DNA from: Actinomycetota bacterium
GTDB lineage: Bacteria > Actinomycetota > Actinomycetes > Nanopelagicales > Nanopelagicaceae
DNA length: 6,090 nucleotides
Assembly: GCA_010028225.1 (NCBI GenBank)
Contig: RGOY01000077.1
Coordinates: forward strand, 1-6,090
Direction of reading: 5' to 3'
Of this stretch, positions 1 to 6,090 are shown piece by piece (the first letter of the stretch is position 1; every line of letters begins with the position of its first letter). The translations under genes and the position numbers were made by a program. The notes under the pieces were generated by a model, which searched no databases, was not told where the DNA came from, and saw nothing but the letters and a program-made list of their open reading frames with translations.

Positions 1-124
1 GTTTCTGTAAATCTTGGAACTCTTGGTCACGATAAACCTCACGCCAATCCATAATCCGAACATCGACGGGTCGTCTCTCTGGGTTCTTACGAGGTGTGAC
101 GAGAAAGCCCTTTGGATCAGCCAT
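1..124 (-). CDS. gltD: Glutamate synthase small (beta) subunit GltD, N-terminal fragment cut by the window edge
   Basis: The first 41 codons of the beta subunit of glutamate synthase; the rest lies beyond position 1. The ATG is at 124-122, and translation begins MADPKGFLVTPRKNPERR and continues into PVDVRI and DWREVYRD, which is the characteristic opening of GltD. In the family this subunit (about 480-490 residues) is an FAD flavoprotein that takes electrons from NADPH and passes them through two 4Fe-4S clusters to GltB in the cytoplasm. The cluster cysteines normally begin just after the part seen here, so none are visible. The start is well supported: GGAGGT lies 5 nt upstream, and the ATG overlaps the end of gltB by 8 bp, which indicates translational coupling and equal dosage. 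The segment QEFQDLQK, following the Tyr-Arg-Asp, differs from the PEG-type residues I would expect from memory, but it is not decisive. The identification is firm despite the short length because gltB is directly upstream. Confidence 0.93.
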   Translation of the reverse strand, partial: MADPKGFLVTPRKNPERRPVDVRIMDWREVYRDQEFQDLQK

Positions 125-3100
125 TGCTAACCTCCATGACTAATCGTTCGACATCTTTGCCTTCTCGTTCGGCTCGTGCCATCGCAGAGAGAACTCTTGC
201 GTAATCTCGCGGCATCACCATAGTGAATCGACCTATCGCGCTCTCCCACTCACGCAAGATCTCAGCTGCCAGAGGTGAACCTGTCTCAGCCTGGAAGCGA
301 GAAAGAATCGATTGAAGCGATGAATACTGATCTTTGGGTACGGGAAGTAAGTCGACCATTTCGCTATTGATGAGCGAATGATCGGCATCGAGGATGAAAG
401 CTCTGCCACCTGACATCCCTGCAGCAAAATTGCGCCCGGTCTTGCCAAGGACGACGACGACACCGCCAGTCATGTATTCGCAACCATGGTCGCCGACAGC
501 TTCAGCTACTGCAGTTGCACCGGAATTTCGAACGCAAAAGCGCTCTCCGACAACGCCGCGGATGAAAATCTCGCCCGATGTCGCGCCGTATCCGATGACA
601 TTGCCCGCGATGACATTCAAACTGGAGTCGAAAATTGCACTCTCGTCGGGGCGCACGATAACTCTTCCACCCGAGATTCCCTTGGCTACATAGTCATTTG
701 CATCTCCATAAAGGCGAAGAGTGAGTCCCTGTGGGATGAAAGCACCAAAAGATTGACCGGCAGAGCCGTGAAAAGAGATATCAATAGTATTTTCATCAAG
801 CGGTATTGCGCTACGACGAGTGATCTCAGAACCCAACATAGTTCCAACAGTCCGGTTCCCATTGCGGATCGCCATATCTATATGTATAGGTTCGCGAGAG
901 TCGATATTTGGTGATGCCAATCGAATCAATTCATGGTCAAGAGCGTTCTCTAACCCATGATCTTGACTGACTCTCTGTTTCCGAGGGGCGTCAGGAGTAG
1001 GCAGGGAGAAGTGGAGAATCGGTGAGAGATCTAGTCCCGAGGCTTTCCAGTGATCTATAGCCGCCTCGGTATCGAGATACTCCACCATTCCGATTGCTTC
1101 GTCGAGGGATCTCAATCCCATCGATGCCAAGATTTCTCGTACCTCTTCGGCAATGTATTCAAAGAATGTCTCAACAAATTCTGGTTGACCCGTGAACTTC
1201 TTTCTCAACTCTGGGTTCTGAGTTGCAACACCAACCGGGCAGGTATCGAGATGACAAACTCGCATCATGATGCATCCCGAAACAACCAATGGTGCAGTAG
1301 CAAACCCAAATTCCTCGGCACCGAGAAGTGCCGCAATAACGACATCTCGCCCTGTCTTCATCTGACCATCGGTCTGCACCACGATTCGATCGCGCAGGCC
1401 ATTAAGCATCAAGGTTTGTTGGGTTTCAGCGAGACCAAGTTCCCATGGTGCGCCAGCATGCTTGAGTGAAGTCAGTGGCGAAGCACCTGTTCCACCATCG
1501 TGGCCAGATATCAAGACAACATCGGCATGCGCCTTACTGACGCCGGCGGCGACTGTTCCGACACCAACTTCGGCCGCAAGCTTCACATGAATTCGCGCAT
1601 TGTGATTGGCATTCTTGAGATCATGAATGAGTTGGGCGAGGTCCTCGATCGAATAAATGTCATGGTGGGGTGGCGGAGAGATGAGACCGACGCCCGGAGT
1701 TGAATGTCGTACTTTGGCAATCCAGGGATAGACCTTGTTTCCTGGAAGCTGACCACCTTCACCCGGTTTTGCACCTTGTGCCATCTTGATCTGTAGGTCA
1801 TCACTATTGACTAGATATTCACTCGTTACACCAAATCGACCGCTTGCAACTTGCTTGATTGCTGAGCGCTTTGAGTCTCCATTTTCGAGTGGGCGATAAC
1901 GCTCTGGATCCTCACCACCCTCGCCTGTATTTGATTTTCCGCCTAAGCGATTCATTGCAATTGCCAATGTCTCATGAGCCTCTTGCGAGATAGATCCGTA
2001 ACTCATCGCTCCGGTCGAAAACCTCTTCACAATCTCCGAAATTGGCTCGACCTCTTCAAGTGCAATGGCGGGTCTGATCCCCTGCTTCAATCTGAAAAGT
2101 CCACGCAATGTCATCAAACGTTTGCTCTGATCGTCGACCTTTGCTGTGTACTTCTTGAAGATGTCATACCTACGGGCGCGAGTGGAATGTTGCAGCGCAA
2201 AGACAGTTTCAGGATCGAAAAGATGTGGCTCACCATCGCGTCGCCATTGGTACTCCCCGCCAATAGGTAGTCGCTTTGTTCCGGGTATCTCTCCCCCTGG
2301 AGGGTAGGCGACGTGATGTCTGGCGATTGTCTCTTTGGCAATCACATCGATACCGACTCCGCCCAACTTGGATGTACAACCAACAAAGTATTTATCTATG
2401 AGTTCCTTAGAGAGTCCGATCGCTTCGAATACTTGTGCGCCGGTGTAAGAAGCGATGGTCGAGATACCCATCTTCGACATGACTTTAAGCACGCCTTTAC
2501 CAAGTGCCTTGATCAGATTTCTCACTGCTTTTTCTGGGCTCAAGTCAGTGATCACGCCTTGTAGAACTAAGTCTTCTACGCTCTCCATCGCTAGGTATGG
2601 ATTGACGGCTGCTGCACCAAATCCAATCAAGAGAGCAACATGATGAACTGCAGCAGTTAAAAGTAGCGACGGGATTGGCGCATTTTCTCCGTCGCCATCG
2701 CGATCCGATAGAACTATGAGGCGCGCTCCATCCGTAATCGCTCTGGAAACTTCTTCACATATCTCCGTGATTCTTTCTTCCAGGGCTTTCCCGCCACCAG
2801 CTATCGGAAAGAGTCCTCGGACCACATGTGCTGCGAAGCCAGGGTTATCGCCATCGGCATTAACATGAATAATCTTGGCGAGCTCATCATTGTCAATGAC
2901 TGGAAAGGCCAGTGAGATCTGGCGACACGATGCGGGTCCCGGGTCAAGGAGATTGTGTTCTGGACCGATAGATCCACCCAAAGATGTCACCAACTCTTCT
3001 CTAATCGCATCGAGTGGAGGATTAGTCACTTGAGCAAATAGTTGTGTGAAGTAATCAAAGAGCACTCGTGGCCGCTCCGACAGTGCGGCGATTGGCGTAT

Positions 3101-4559
3101 CGGTTCCCATTGACCCAATCGGCTCTGCGCCATTTCTGGCCATGGGGGTAAGCAAGATGCGAAGTTCTTCTTCTGTGTAGCCAAAGGCCCGTTGTCTGCG
3201 TACTACTGATGAATGCGGATAGAGAATATGTTCGCGAGCAGGTAAATCGCTCAGCCGCACGATTCCTGCGTCAAGCCAATCTTGATATGGCGCTGCAGAT
3301 GCTAACGAGTCCTTTATCTCACTATCTTCGATGATTCGTCCAGCCTCAACATCAACCAAGAACATTCTTCCGGGCTGCAATCTCCCTTTTCGAATAATTT
3401 TCGAAGGGTCGATATCAAGAACGCCAACCTCACTCGCCAAGACGACGAGTCCATCTGCAGTAATCCAAAACCTTGAGGGTCGAAGTCCATTTCGATCGAG
3501 TACTGCACCAACTTGGCGTCCATCTGTGAAGGTGACGCATGCTGGTCCGTCCCATGGCTCCATCAACGATGCGTGAAATCGATAGAAATCCTTATGGTTG
3601 GCCGGCATCGTCTGATGGTTCTCCCATGCCTCAGGAATCATCATCAAGACTGCATGAGGCAAGGACCTGCCGCCAAGATAGAGCAACTCCAATACTTCAT
3701 CGAATGAAGCAGAGTCAGAACCCTCTGGATTGACTATGGGGAAAAGTCTCTTTATATCGCCCGGGATTACATCACTTGCCAGCAAAGATTCTCGTGCTGA
3801 CATCCAATTTCGATTTCCTCTAATGGTATTGATTTCGCCATTGTGTGCGATGTATCTATAAGGATGGGCAAGCGGCCACGAGGGAAAGGTATTAGTGGAA
3901 AATCGGGAGTGAACTAATGCAAGTGCCGAAGCAACGCGCGGATCCGATAAGTCGGGAAAGAATTCTTCAAGCTGCCCTGTGGTCAGCATTCCCTTGTAGA
4001 CGATAGTTCGAGATGAGAGTGAAGGTAGATAGAGATCGAGTTCATGCTCGATTCGCTTCCTAAAACAGAACGCCTCGCGCTCCAGATCCAGATCCTTAGA
4101 ACCCGTTCTCGAGGCAATAAATATCTGACGAAAGTTTGGCATCGTGGAGAGCGCAGTTGCGCCAAGACTGACTGGATTGATGGGGAGCTCTCGCCAACCG
4201 AGAATTTGCACTCCCTCTTCACGAGCAATCTCCTCCATGCGAGAGAGATATTGGCCTTCACTCTTTGTGAAAACTAGCCCGGTGGCATAGCTGCCAGGCG
4301 CAGGAAGTTCGAAGTCAACTACCTCTCGAAAGAACTGATGAGGAATTTGAATGAGGATTCCCGCACCATCACCACTATTTACCTCTGCTCCCGATGCACC
4401 TCGGTGTTCAAGATTTCGTAGTGCAGTAAGTGCGCTCGCTACGATTTCATGGCTTGGCTTTTTATTAAGCGTCGCAACCATGGCAACTCCACACGCATCA
4501 TGCTCATTTCGAGGGTCGTAGAGACCTTGAGCCGAGGGCAGTGACGCTGGATAGACCAC
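117..4559 (-). CDS. gltB: Glutamate synthase (NADPH-type) large (alpha) subunit GltB
   Basis: Complete 1480-residue alpha subunit of glutamate synthase. With GltD it makes two glutamates from glutamine and 2-oxoglutarate (GS-GOGAT nitrogen assimilation, cytoplasm). Domains in order: a propeptide of 22 residues; a class II glutamine amidotransferase from Cys23 (DACGV; Cys23 becomes the nucleophilic N-terminus after cleavage) to about 430, with HSRFSTNTFPSWPLAHPYR (217-235) and HNGEINTIRGN (239-249) in the glutamine pocket; a central domain at about 480-780; and the FMN/2-oxoglutarate synthase domain at about 800-1200, including GAKPGEGGQLPG (929-940) and SGHDGGTGASP (1018-1028). The 3Fe-4S cysteines are Cys1096, Cys1102 and Cys1107 (C-x5-C-x4-C). 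The C-terminal GXGXG beta-helix domain spans about 1225-1450, with glycine-rich repeats such as GSAGQSFGAF. The start is GTG; an in-frame TAA four codons further upstream and the need to keep Cys23 leave essentially no alternative. The length is slightly below my memory of actinobacterial homologues (about 1500-1530), and no key residue is missing. Product is certain; NADPH rather than ferredoxin type is inferred from the adjacent gltD. Confidence 0.98.
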   Translation of the reverse strand: MVYPASLPSAQGLYDPRNEHDACGVAMVATLNKKPSHEIVASALTALRNLEHRGASGAEVNSGDGAGILIQIPHQFFREVVDFELPAPGSYATGLVFTKSEGQYLSRMEEIAREEGVQILGWRELPINPVSLGATALSTMPNFRQIFIASRTGSKDLDLEREAFCFRKRIEHELDLYLPSLSSRTIVYKGMLTTGQLEEFFPDLSDPRVASALALVHSRFSTNTFPSWPLAHPYRYIAHNGEINTIRGNRNWMSARESLLASDVIPGDIKRLFPIVNPEGSDSASFDEVLELLYLGGRSLPHAVLMMIPEAWENHQTMPANHKDFYRFHASLMEPWDGPACVTFTDGRQVGAVLDRNGLRPSRFWITADGLVVLASEVGVLDIDPSKIIRKGRLQPGRMFLVDVEAGRIIEDSEIKDSLASAAPYQDWLDAGIVRLSDLPAREHILYPHSSVVRRQRAFGYTEEELRILLTPMARNGAEPIGSMGTDTPIAALSERPRVLFDYFTQLFAQVTNPPLDAIREELVTSLGGSIGPEHNLLDPGPASCRQISLAFPVIDNDELAKIIHVNADGDNPGFAAHVVRGLFPIAGGGKALEERITEICEEVSRAITDGARLIVLSDRDGDGENAPIPSLLLTAAVHHVALLIGFGAAAVNPYLAMESVEDLVLQGVITDLSPEKAVRNLIKALGKGVLKVMSKMGISTIASYTGAQVFEAIGLSKELIDKYFVGCTSKLGGVGIDVIAKETIARHHVAYPPGGEIPGTKRLPIGGEYQWRRDGEPHLFDPETVFALQHSTRARRYDIFKKYTAKVDDQSKRLMTLRGLFRLKQGIRPAIALEEVEPISEIVKRFSTGAMSYGSISQEAHETLAIAMNRLGGKSNTGEGGEDPERYRPLENGDSKRSAIKQVASGRFGVTSEYLVNSDDLQIKMAQGAKPGEGGQLPGNKVYPWIAKVRHSTPGVGLISPPPHHDIYSIEDLAQLIHDLKNANHNARIHVKLAAEVGVGTVAAGVSKAHADVVLISGHDGGTGASPLTSLKHAGAPWELGLAETQQTLMLNGLRDRIVVQTDGQMKTGRDVVIAALLGAEEFGFATAPLVVSGCIMMRVCHLDTCPVGVATQNPELRKKFTGQPEFVETFFEYIAEEVREILASMGLRSLDEAIGMVEYLDTEAAIDHWKASGLDLSPILHFSLPTPDAPRKQRVSQDHGLENALDHELIRLASPNIDSREPIHIDMAIRNGNRTVGTMLGSEITRRSAIPLDENTIDISFHGSAGQSFGAFIPQGLTLRLYGDANDYVAKGISGGRVIVRPDESAIFDSSLNVIAGNVIGYGATSGEIFIRGVVGERFCVRNSGATAVAEAVGDHGCEYMTGGVVVVLGKTGRNFAAGMSGGRAFILDADHSLINSEMVDLLPVPKDQYSSLQSILSRFQAETGSPLAAEILREWESAIGRFTMVMPRDYARVLSAMARAEREGKDVERLVMEVSNG
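130..135 (-). promoter_or_regulatory. Shine-Dalgarno site of gltD inside the 3' end of gltB
   Basis: The minus strand reads GGAGGT followed by TAGCA and then ATG, a near-perfect Shine-Dalgarno sequence with 5 nt spacing. It lies within the last codons of gltB. It fixes the gltD start and allows independent loading of ribosomes on gltD in addition to coupling with the gltB stop. Confidence 0.85.
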
Positions 4560-4567
4560 GGGCCGGT

Positions 4568-4573
4568 TCCTTT
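4568..4573 (-). promoter_or_regulatory. Shine-Dalgarno site supporting the GTG start of gltB
   Basis: The minus strand reads AAAGGA, then 8 nt (ACCGGCCC), then GTG. The spacing is good, and the A of the in-frame stop TAA overlaps this site, so translation cannot begin further upstream in this frame. It decides the non-ATG start of gltB. Confidence 0.75.
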
Positions 4574-4623
4574 AGATGAAAGTCTTGATTCAGGAGGGAC
4601 ATCAGTGGCCCTGTAGCGCCCCA

Positions 4624-4652
4624 AGTCTACGCATCATCGCAATTACGGCCAA
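4624..4652 (-). promoter_or_regulatory. Candidate sigma70-type promoter for gltBD
   Basis: On the minus strand TTGGCC (4652-4647) is followed after exactly 17 nt by TAGACT (4629-4624). Each hexamer matches 4 of 6 consensus positions for the housekeeping sigma factor. Transcription would begin near 4617, giving a leader of roughly 58 nt before the GTG. The position in the only long intergenic gap makes it plausible, but 4/6 hexamers are common by chance. gltBD could also be read through from the transporter gene. Confidence 0.3.
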
Positions 4653-4747
4653 CCGAGTTTTTCTCTTCTGGCTACTCGTCGGAGAAATCAACGCTCAGCC
4701 GTTGGCAAAGATGCGAGGCAAGCACTGCAACGAAAAACGAATCGTCC

Positions 4748-5455
4748 CTAAATGCCAGAGATGTGGGCGATCTGACCCACGAGAGCGGTTATTCCCATTC
4801 CGAAGGAACCGCCAGCAAGTACGCGTGCAACCGCTCGGGGTACCGAAGCCCCGGCCGTGATTCCACTGAGGACTCCCGTAACCACCAATCCGATGAGTGT
4901 TATCCCAACAATCGACCAGGCTTTCGTTCCAAGTGTGGGAGCAAGTGCTCCGATGATCGGAATGATTCCCCCCGCCGTGAAACTTAAACCCGAAGCAATT
5001 GCAGCTTGAAGTGGTCTTGCCATCGTCAAGTGGGTCTGTCCGAGTTCATCGCGAAGATGTGCACCGAGAGCATCTTTGGCATGCAATTCTTTTGCGACCT
5101 GCTCTGCGAGTTCTCGGGAAAGCCCTCGATCTTGGTAGATCCTCGTTAGCTCTTCAAGTTCACCTTCTGGATCCTCGGCAAGATGATTGGCCTCAAGAAT
5201 TCGATCCGCTTTCTCGATATCGTTCTGCGAGCGAACTGATACGTACTCGCCTACTGCCATAGACGTTGCACCAGCCGCGATTCCTGCAAGCCCTGCAGTA
5301 AGCACTACATCATTGGCACCAACAGCAGCGATGCCTACCATCAGAGAAGAATTCGAGACCAGCCCATCGTTTGCTCCAAGAACTGCAGCTCGAAGCCATC
5401 CGGCACGATGAGTCTTATGCGCCTTATTTCTCTCATAGACATTCTCTATGGGCAT
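4748..5455 (-). CDS. VIT/CCC1-family membrane transporter, probably for Fe2+/Mn2+
   Basis: A 235-residue integral membrane protein of the VIT1/CCC1 family. Characterised members carry Fe2+ or Mn2+, the plant-type ones in exchange for protons; the substrate here is inferred only from family. Predicted layout: a short basic, histidine-containing N-terminus (HKTHR, 13-17); TM1 about 20-46 with the family signature GANDGLVSN (27-35); TM2 about 49-74 ending in SMAVGEYVSVRSQND (65-79); a charged cytosolic helical region about 75-145, rich in glutamate (81, 88, 94, 97, 99, 101, 102, 115, 118, 123, 137), matching the metal-binding domain of VIT proteins; then TM3 about 150-172, TM4 about 178-201 and TM5 about 208-231. 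Five membrane helices and this length are typical. The ATG at 5455 was chosen because it lies 10 bp after the lgt stop, has TAAGGA upstream and gives a normal N-terminus; no downstream start precedes TM1. No ferritin-like N-terminal domain is present, unlike MbfA-type fusions. It ends with TAG and is probably co-transcribed with lgt. Confidence 0.9.
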   Translation of the reverse strand: MPIENVYERNKAHKTHRAGWLRAAVLGANDGLVSNSSLMVGIAAVGANDVVLTAGLAGIAAGATSMAVGEYVSVRSQNDIEKADRILEANHLAEDPEGELEELTRIYQDRGLSRELAEQVAKELHAKDALGAHLRDELGQTHLTMARPLQAAIASGLSFTAGGIIPIIGALAPTLGTKAWSIVGITLIGLVVTGVLSGITAGASVPRAVARVLAGGSFGMGITALVGQIAHISGI

Positions 5456-5457
5456 AT

Positions 5458-5463
5458 TCCTTA
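5458..5463 (-). promoter_or_regulatory. Shine-Dalgarno-like site of the VIT-family gene, unusually close to its ATG
   Basis: The minus strand reads TAAGGA, then only AT, then ATG. The match to the 16S rRNA tail is good, but the 2-nt spacing is shorter than usual. The site lies just after the lgt TAA, so translation may rely partly on ribosomes finishing lgt (coupling). The same motif favours this start over upstream codons that would overlap lgt. Confidence 0.5.
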
Positions 5464-5465
5464 GA

Positions 5466-6090
5466 TTACTCCCTACTTCGTCGCAGGAAGTACACCATCG
5501 AAGCAACACCCACAAGAATAGAGGTGAGCGTGTTGATACGAAGACCCGCAATCAGAGTGGCTTCATCTATTCGCACCAACTCGATAAAGAAACGACCGAG
5601 GCAATAGAGCGCGACATAGAGAGCGAAGATTGCACCAGGGCGATTTCGATACCTTGGCGTCAAGCGAATCAAGAGAACAGCGACAAGAAAGACCCAGATG
5701 CTCTCGTAGAGAAATGTGGGATGGAAAGTCTCGAACTGGCTATAACCCAGTGGCCGATAGCGAGGATCTATCTCAAGAGCCCAAGGAAAATCAGTCGGGC
5801 GACCGAACAATTCTTGATTGAAGTAGTTTCCGAATCTGCCAATCCCCTGGGCAACGAGAAGTCCTGGAGCCAAGGCATCTGCAAAATTTGCGAAGTTAAG
5901 TTCAAATGCTTGGCGGCGTTTGAGATATCGAAATGCAATCCATGCGCCGAAAAAACCGAGGGATATCGCACCCCAAATCCCAAGGCCTCCCTCCCAGATG
6001 TAGAGAGCGGAAATCGGATCTCCACTACCACCGAAATATTTCTCAGGCGATGTGATGATGTGATAAATCCTGCCCCCGATCACGCCCATT
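5466..6090 (-). CDS. lgt: Prolipoprotein diacylglyceryl transferase Lgt, 5' end outside the window
   Basis: The C-terminal 207 or so residues of Lgt, the membrane enzyme that moves a diacylglyceryl group from phosphatidylglycerol onto the lipobox cysteine of prolipoproteins, the first step of lipoprotein maturation. Counting from the Met codon at 6089, the Lgt signature GRFGNYFNQELFG lies at 84-96; R85, N88, E93 and G96 align with E. coli R143, N146, E151 and G154. HPTFLYES is at 123-130, and GRFFIELVR (165-173) supplies the pair R166/E170 that appears to match E. coli R239/E243. Several hydrophobic helices are evident (about 36-54, 72-82, 130-143, 153-170, 185-203). At the position of E. coli H103 the sequence has W39 within WEGGLGIWG, the form I associate with actinobacteria. 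The Met at 6089 is internal: GGRIYH follows at once, a motif that lies far inside Lgt, so the normal N-terminal membrane segments are missing only because of the window edge. The gene ends with TAA, 10 bp before the VIT-family ATG. Confidence 0.96.
   Translation of the reverse strand, partial: MGVIGGRIYHIITSPEKYFGGSGDPISALYIWEGGLGIWGAISLGFFGAWIAFRYLKRRQAFELNFANFADALAPGLLVAQGIGRFGNYFNQELFGRPTDFPWALEIDPRYRPLGYSQFETFHPTFLYESIWVFLVAVLLIRLTPRYRNRPGAIFALYVALYCLGRFFIELVRIDEATLIAGLRINTLTSILVGVASMVYFLRRSRE

Larger units (their letters stand above)
4560..4747. other. Intergenic region between the VIT-family gene and gltB
   Basis: This 188-bp gap is the only sizeable non-coding stretch. It contains the gltB Shine-Dalgarno site, a candidate promoter, a small inverted repeat at 4689-4704 (CAACG, 6-nt loop, CGTTG) and another at 4595-4612 (AGGG/CCCT with an inner CA/TG pair). 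The first is not followed by a run of T on the minus strand, so it is not a convincing intrinsic terminator. No convincing GlnR- or AmtR-type operator, small gene or tRNA was found by eye. Confidence 0.6.

Noticed and set aside
486..914. 142-codon open frame on the plus strand opposite the end of gltB
   Set aside because: It lies wholly antisense to the conserved GXGXG domain of GltB, has no recognisable domain and no good ribosome binding site; it is a shadow of gltB codon use.
1050..1469. 139-codon open frame on the plus strand opposite the FMN/Fe-S region of gltB
   Set aside because: Antisense to the most conserved part of GltB, with a composition unlike a real protein (many Cys, His and Ser) and no known motif.
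4689..4704. Inverted repeat CAACG-6 nt-CGTTG as a terminator after the VIT-family gene
   Set aside because: The stem is only 5-6 bp and is followed on the minus strand by ATTTCT rather than a T run, so it is not a convincing intrinsic terminator.
4576..4860. 94-codon plus-strand open frame across the intergenic gap
   Set aside because: About 40% of it is antisense to the VIT-family gene. The translation is low-complexity Arg/Pro-rich without a domain, and gives no sign of being a real gene.
5456..5551. Longer form of the VIT-family protein starting at ATG 5551, or at GTG/TTG codons inside the lgt end
   Set aside because: This would overlap lgt by 86 bp and add 32 residues unlike the family N-terminus. 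The ATG at 5455 has a Shine-Dalgarno-like site and gives the usual length.
6087..6089. ATG at 6089 as the true start of lgt
   Set aside because: The GGRIYH motif follows immediately, whereas in complete Lgt proteins tens of residues and membrane helices precede it. The frame stays open to the window edge.

Overview
All four protein-coding genes in this window lie on the minus strand, so it reads from right to left: lgt (its 5' part lies outside the window), a VIT/CCC1-family metal transporter, gltB (complete), and gltD (only the first 41 codons). Coding density is very high. The only sizeable non-coding stretch is the 188 bp between the transporter and gltB. No RNA gene, mobile element, repeat array or CRISPR was seen.

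The proteins look actinobacterial. GltB has the short propeptide and N-terminal style of actinobacterial large subunits. The GltD start (MADPKGFL...RRPVDVRI.DWREVY) is close to actinobacterial GltD. Lgt carries WEGGLGIWG, where E. coli has a histidine at the last aromatic position. The order lgt - gltB - gltD, often downstream of trp genes and upstream of pyk, is also known from actinobacteria. Base composition, judged by eye from a few lines, is only about 45-55% G+C. That is low for a classical soil actinomycete and fits a moderate-GC lineage such as the freshwater planktonic actinobacteria. The phylum is a fairly confident inference; the finer placement is a guess.

Layout: 6090-5466 encodes the C-terminal 207 or so residues of prolipoprotein diacylglyceryl transferase. 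Only 10 bp separate its stop from the ATG of the VIT-family protein (5455-4748), so these two are probably co-transcribed and translationally coupled. The 188-bp gap (4747-4560) holds a candidate sigma70-type promoter, weak inverted repeats and a good Shine-Dalgarno sequence for gltB. gltB (4559-117) encodes the 1480-residue NADPH-type glutamate synthase alpha subunit. gltD starts at 124, overlaps the end of gltB by 8 bp and has its own strong Shine-Dalgarno sequence, as expected for equimolar subunits of one enzyme.

Functionally, GltB and GltD together convert glutamine plus 2-oxoglutarate to two glutamates, the assimilation step after glutamine synthetase. Lgt starts lipoprotein maturation in the membrane. 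The VIT-family protein probably moves Fe2+/Mn2+ across the membrane. GltBD needs three iron-sulphur clusters per protomer, so an iron transporter beside it is suggestive, but no functional link can be shown from the sequence. I see no previously undescribed system here; this is mainly a conserved housekeeping region.
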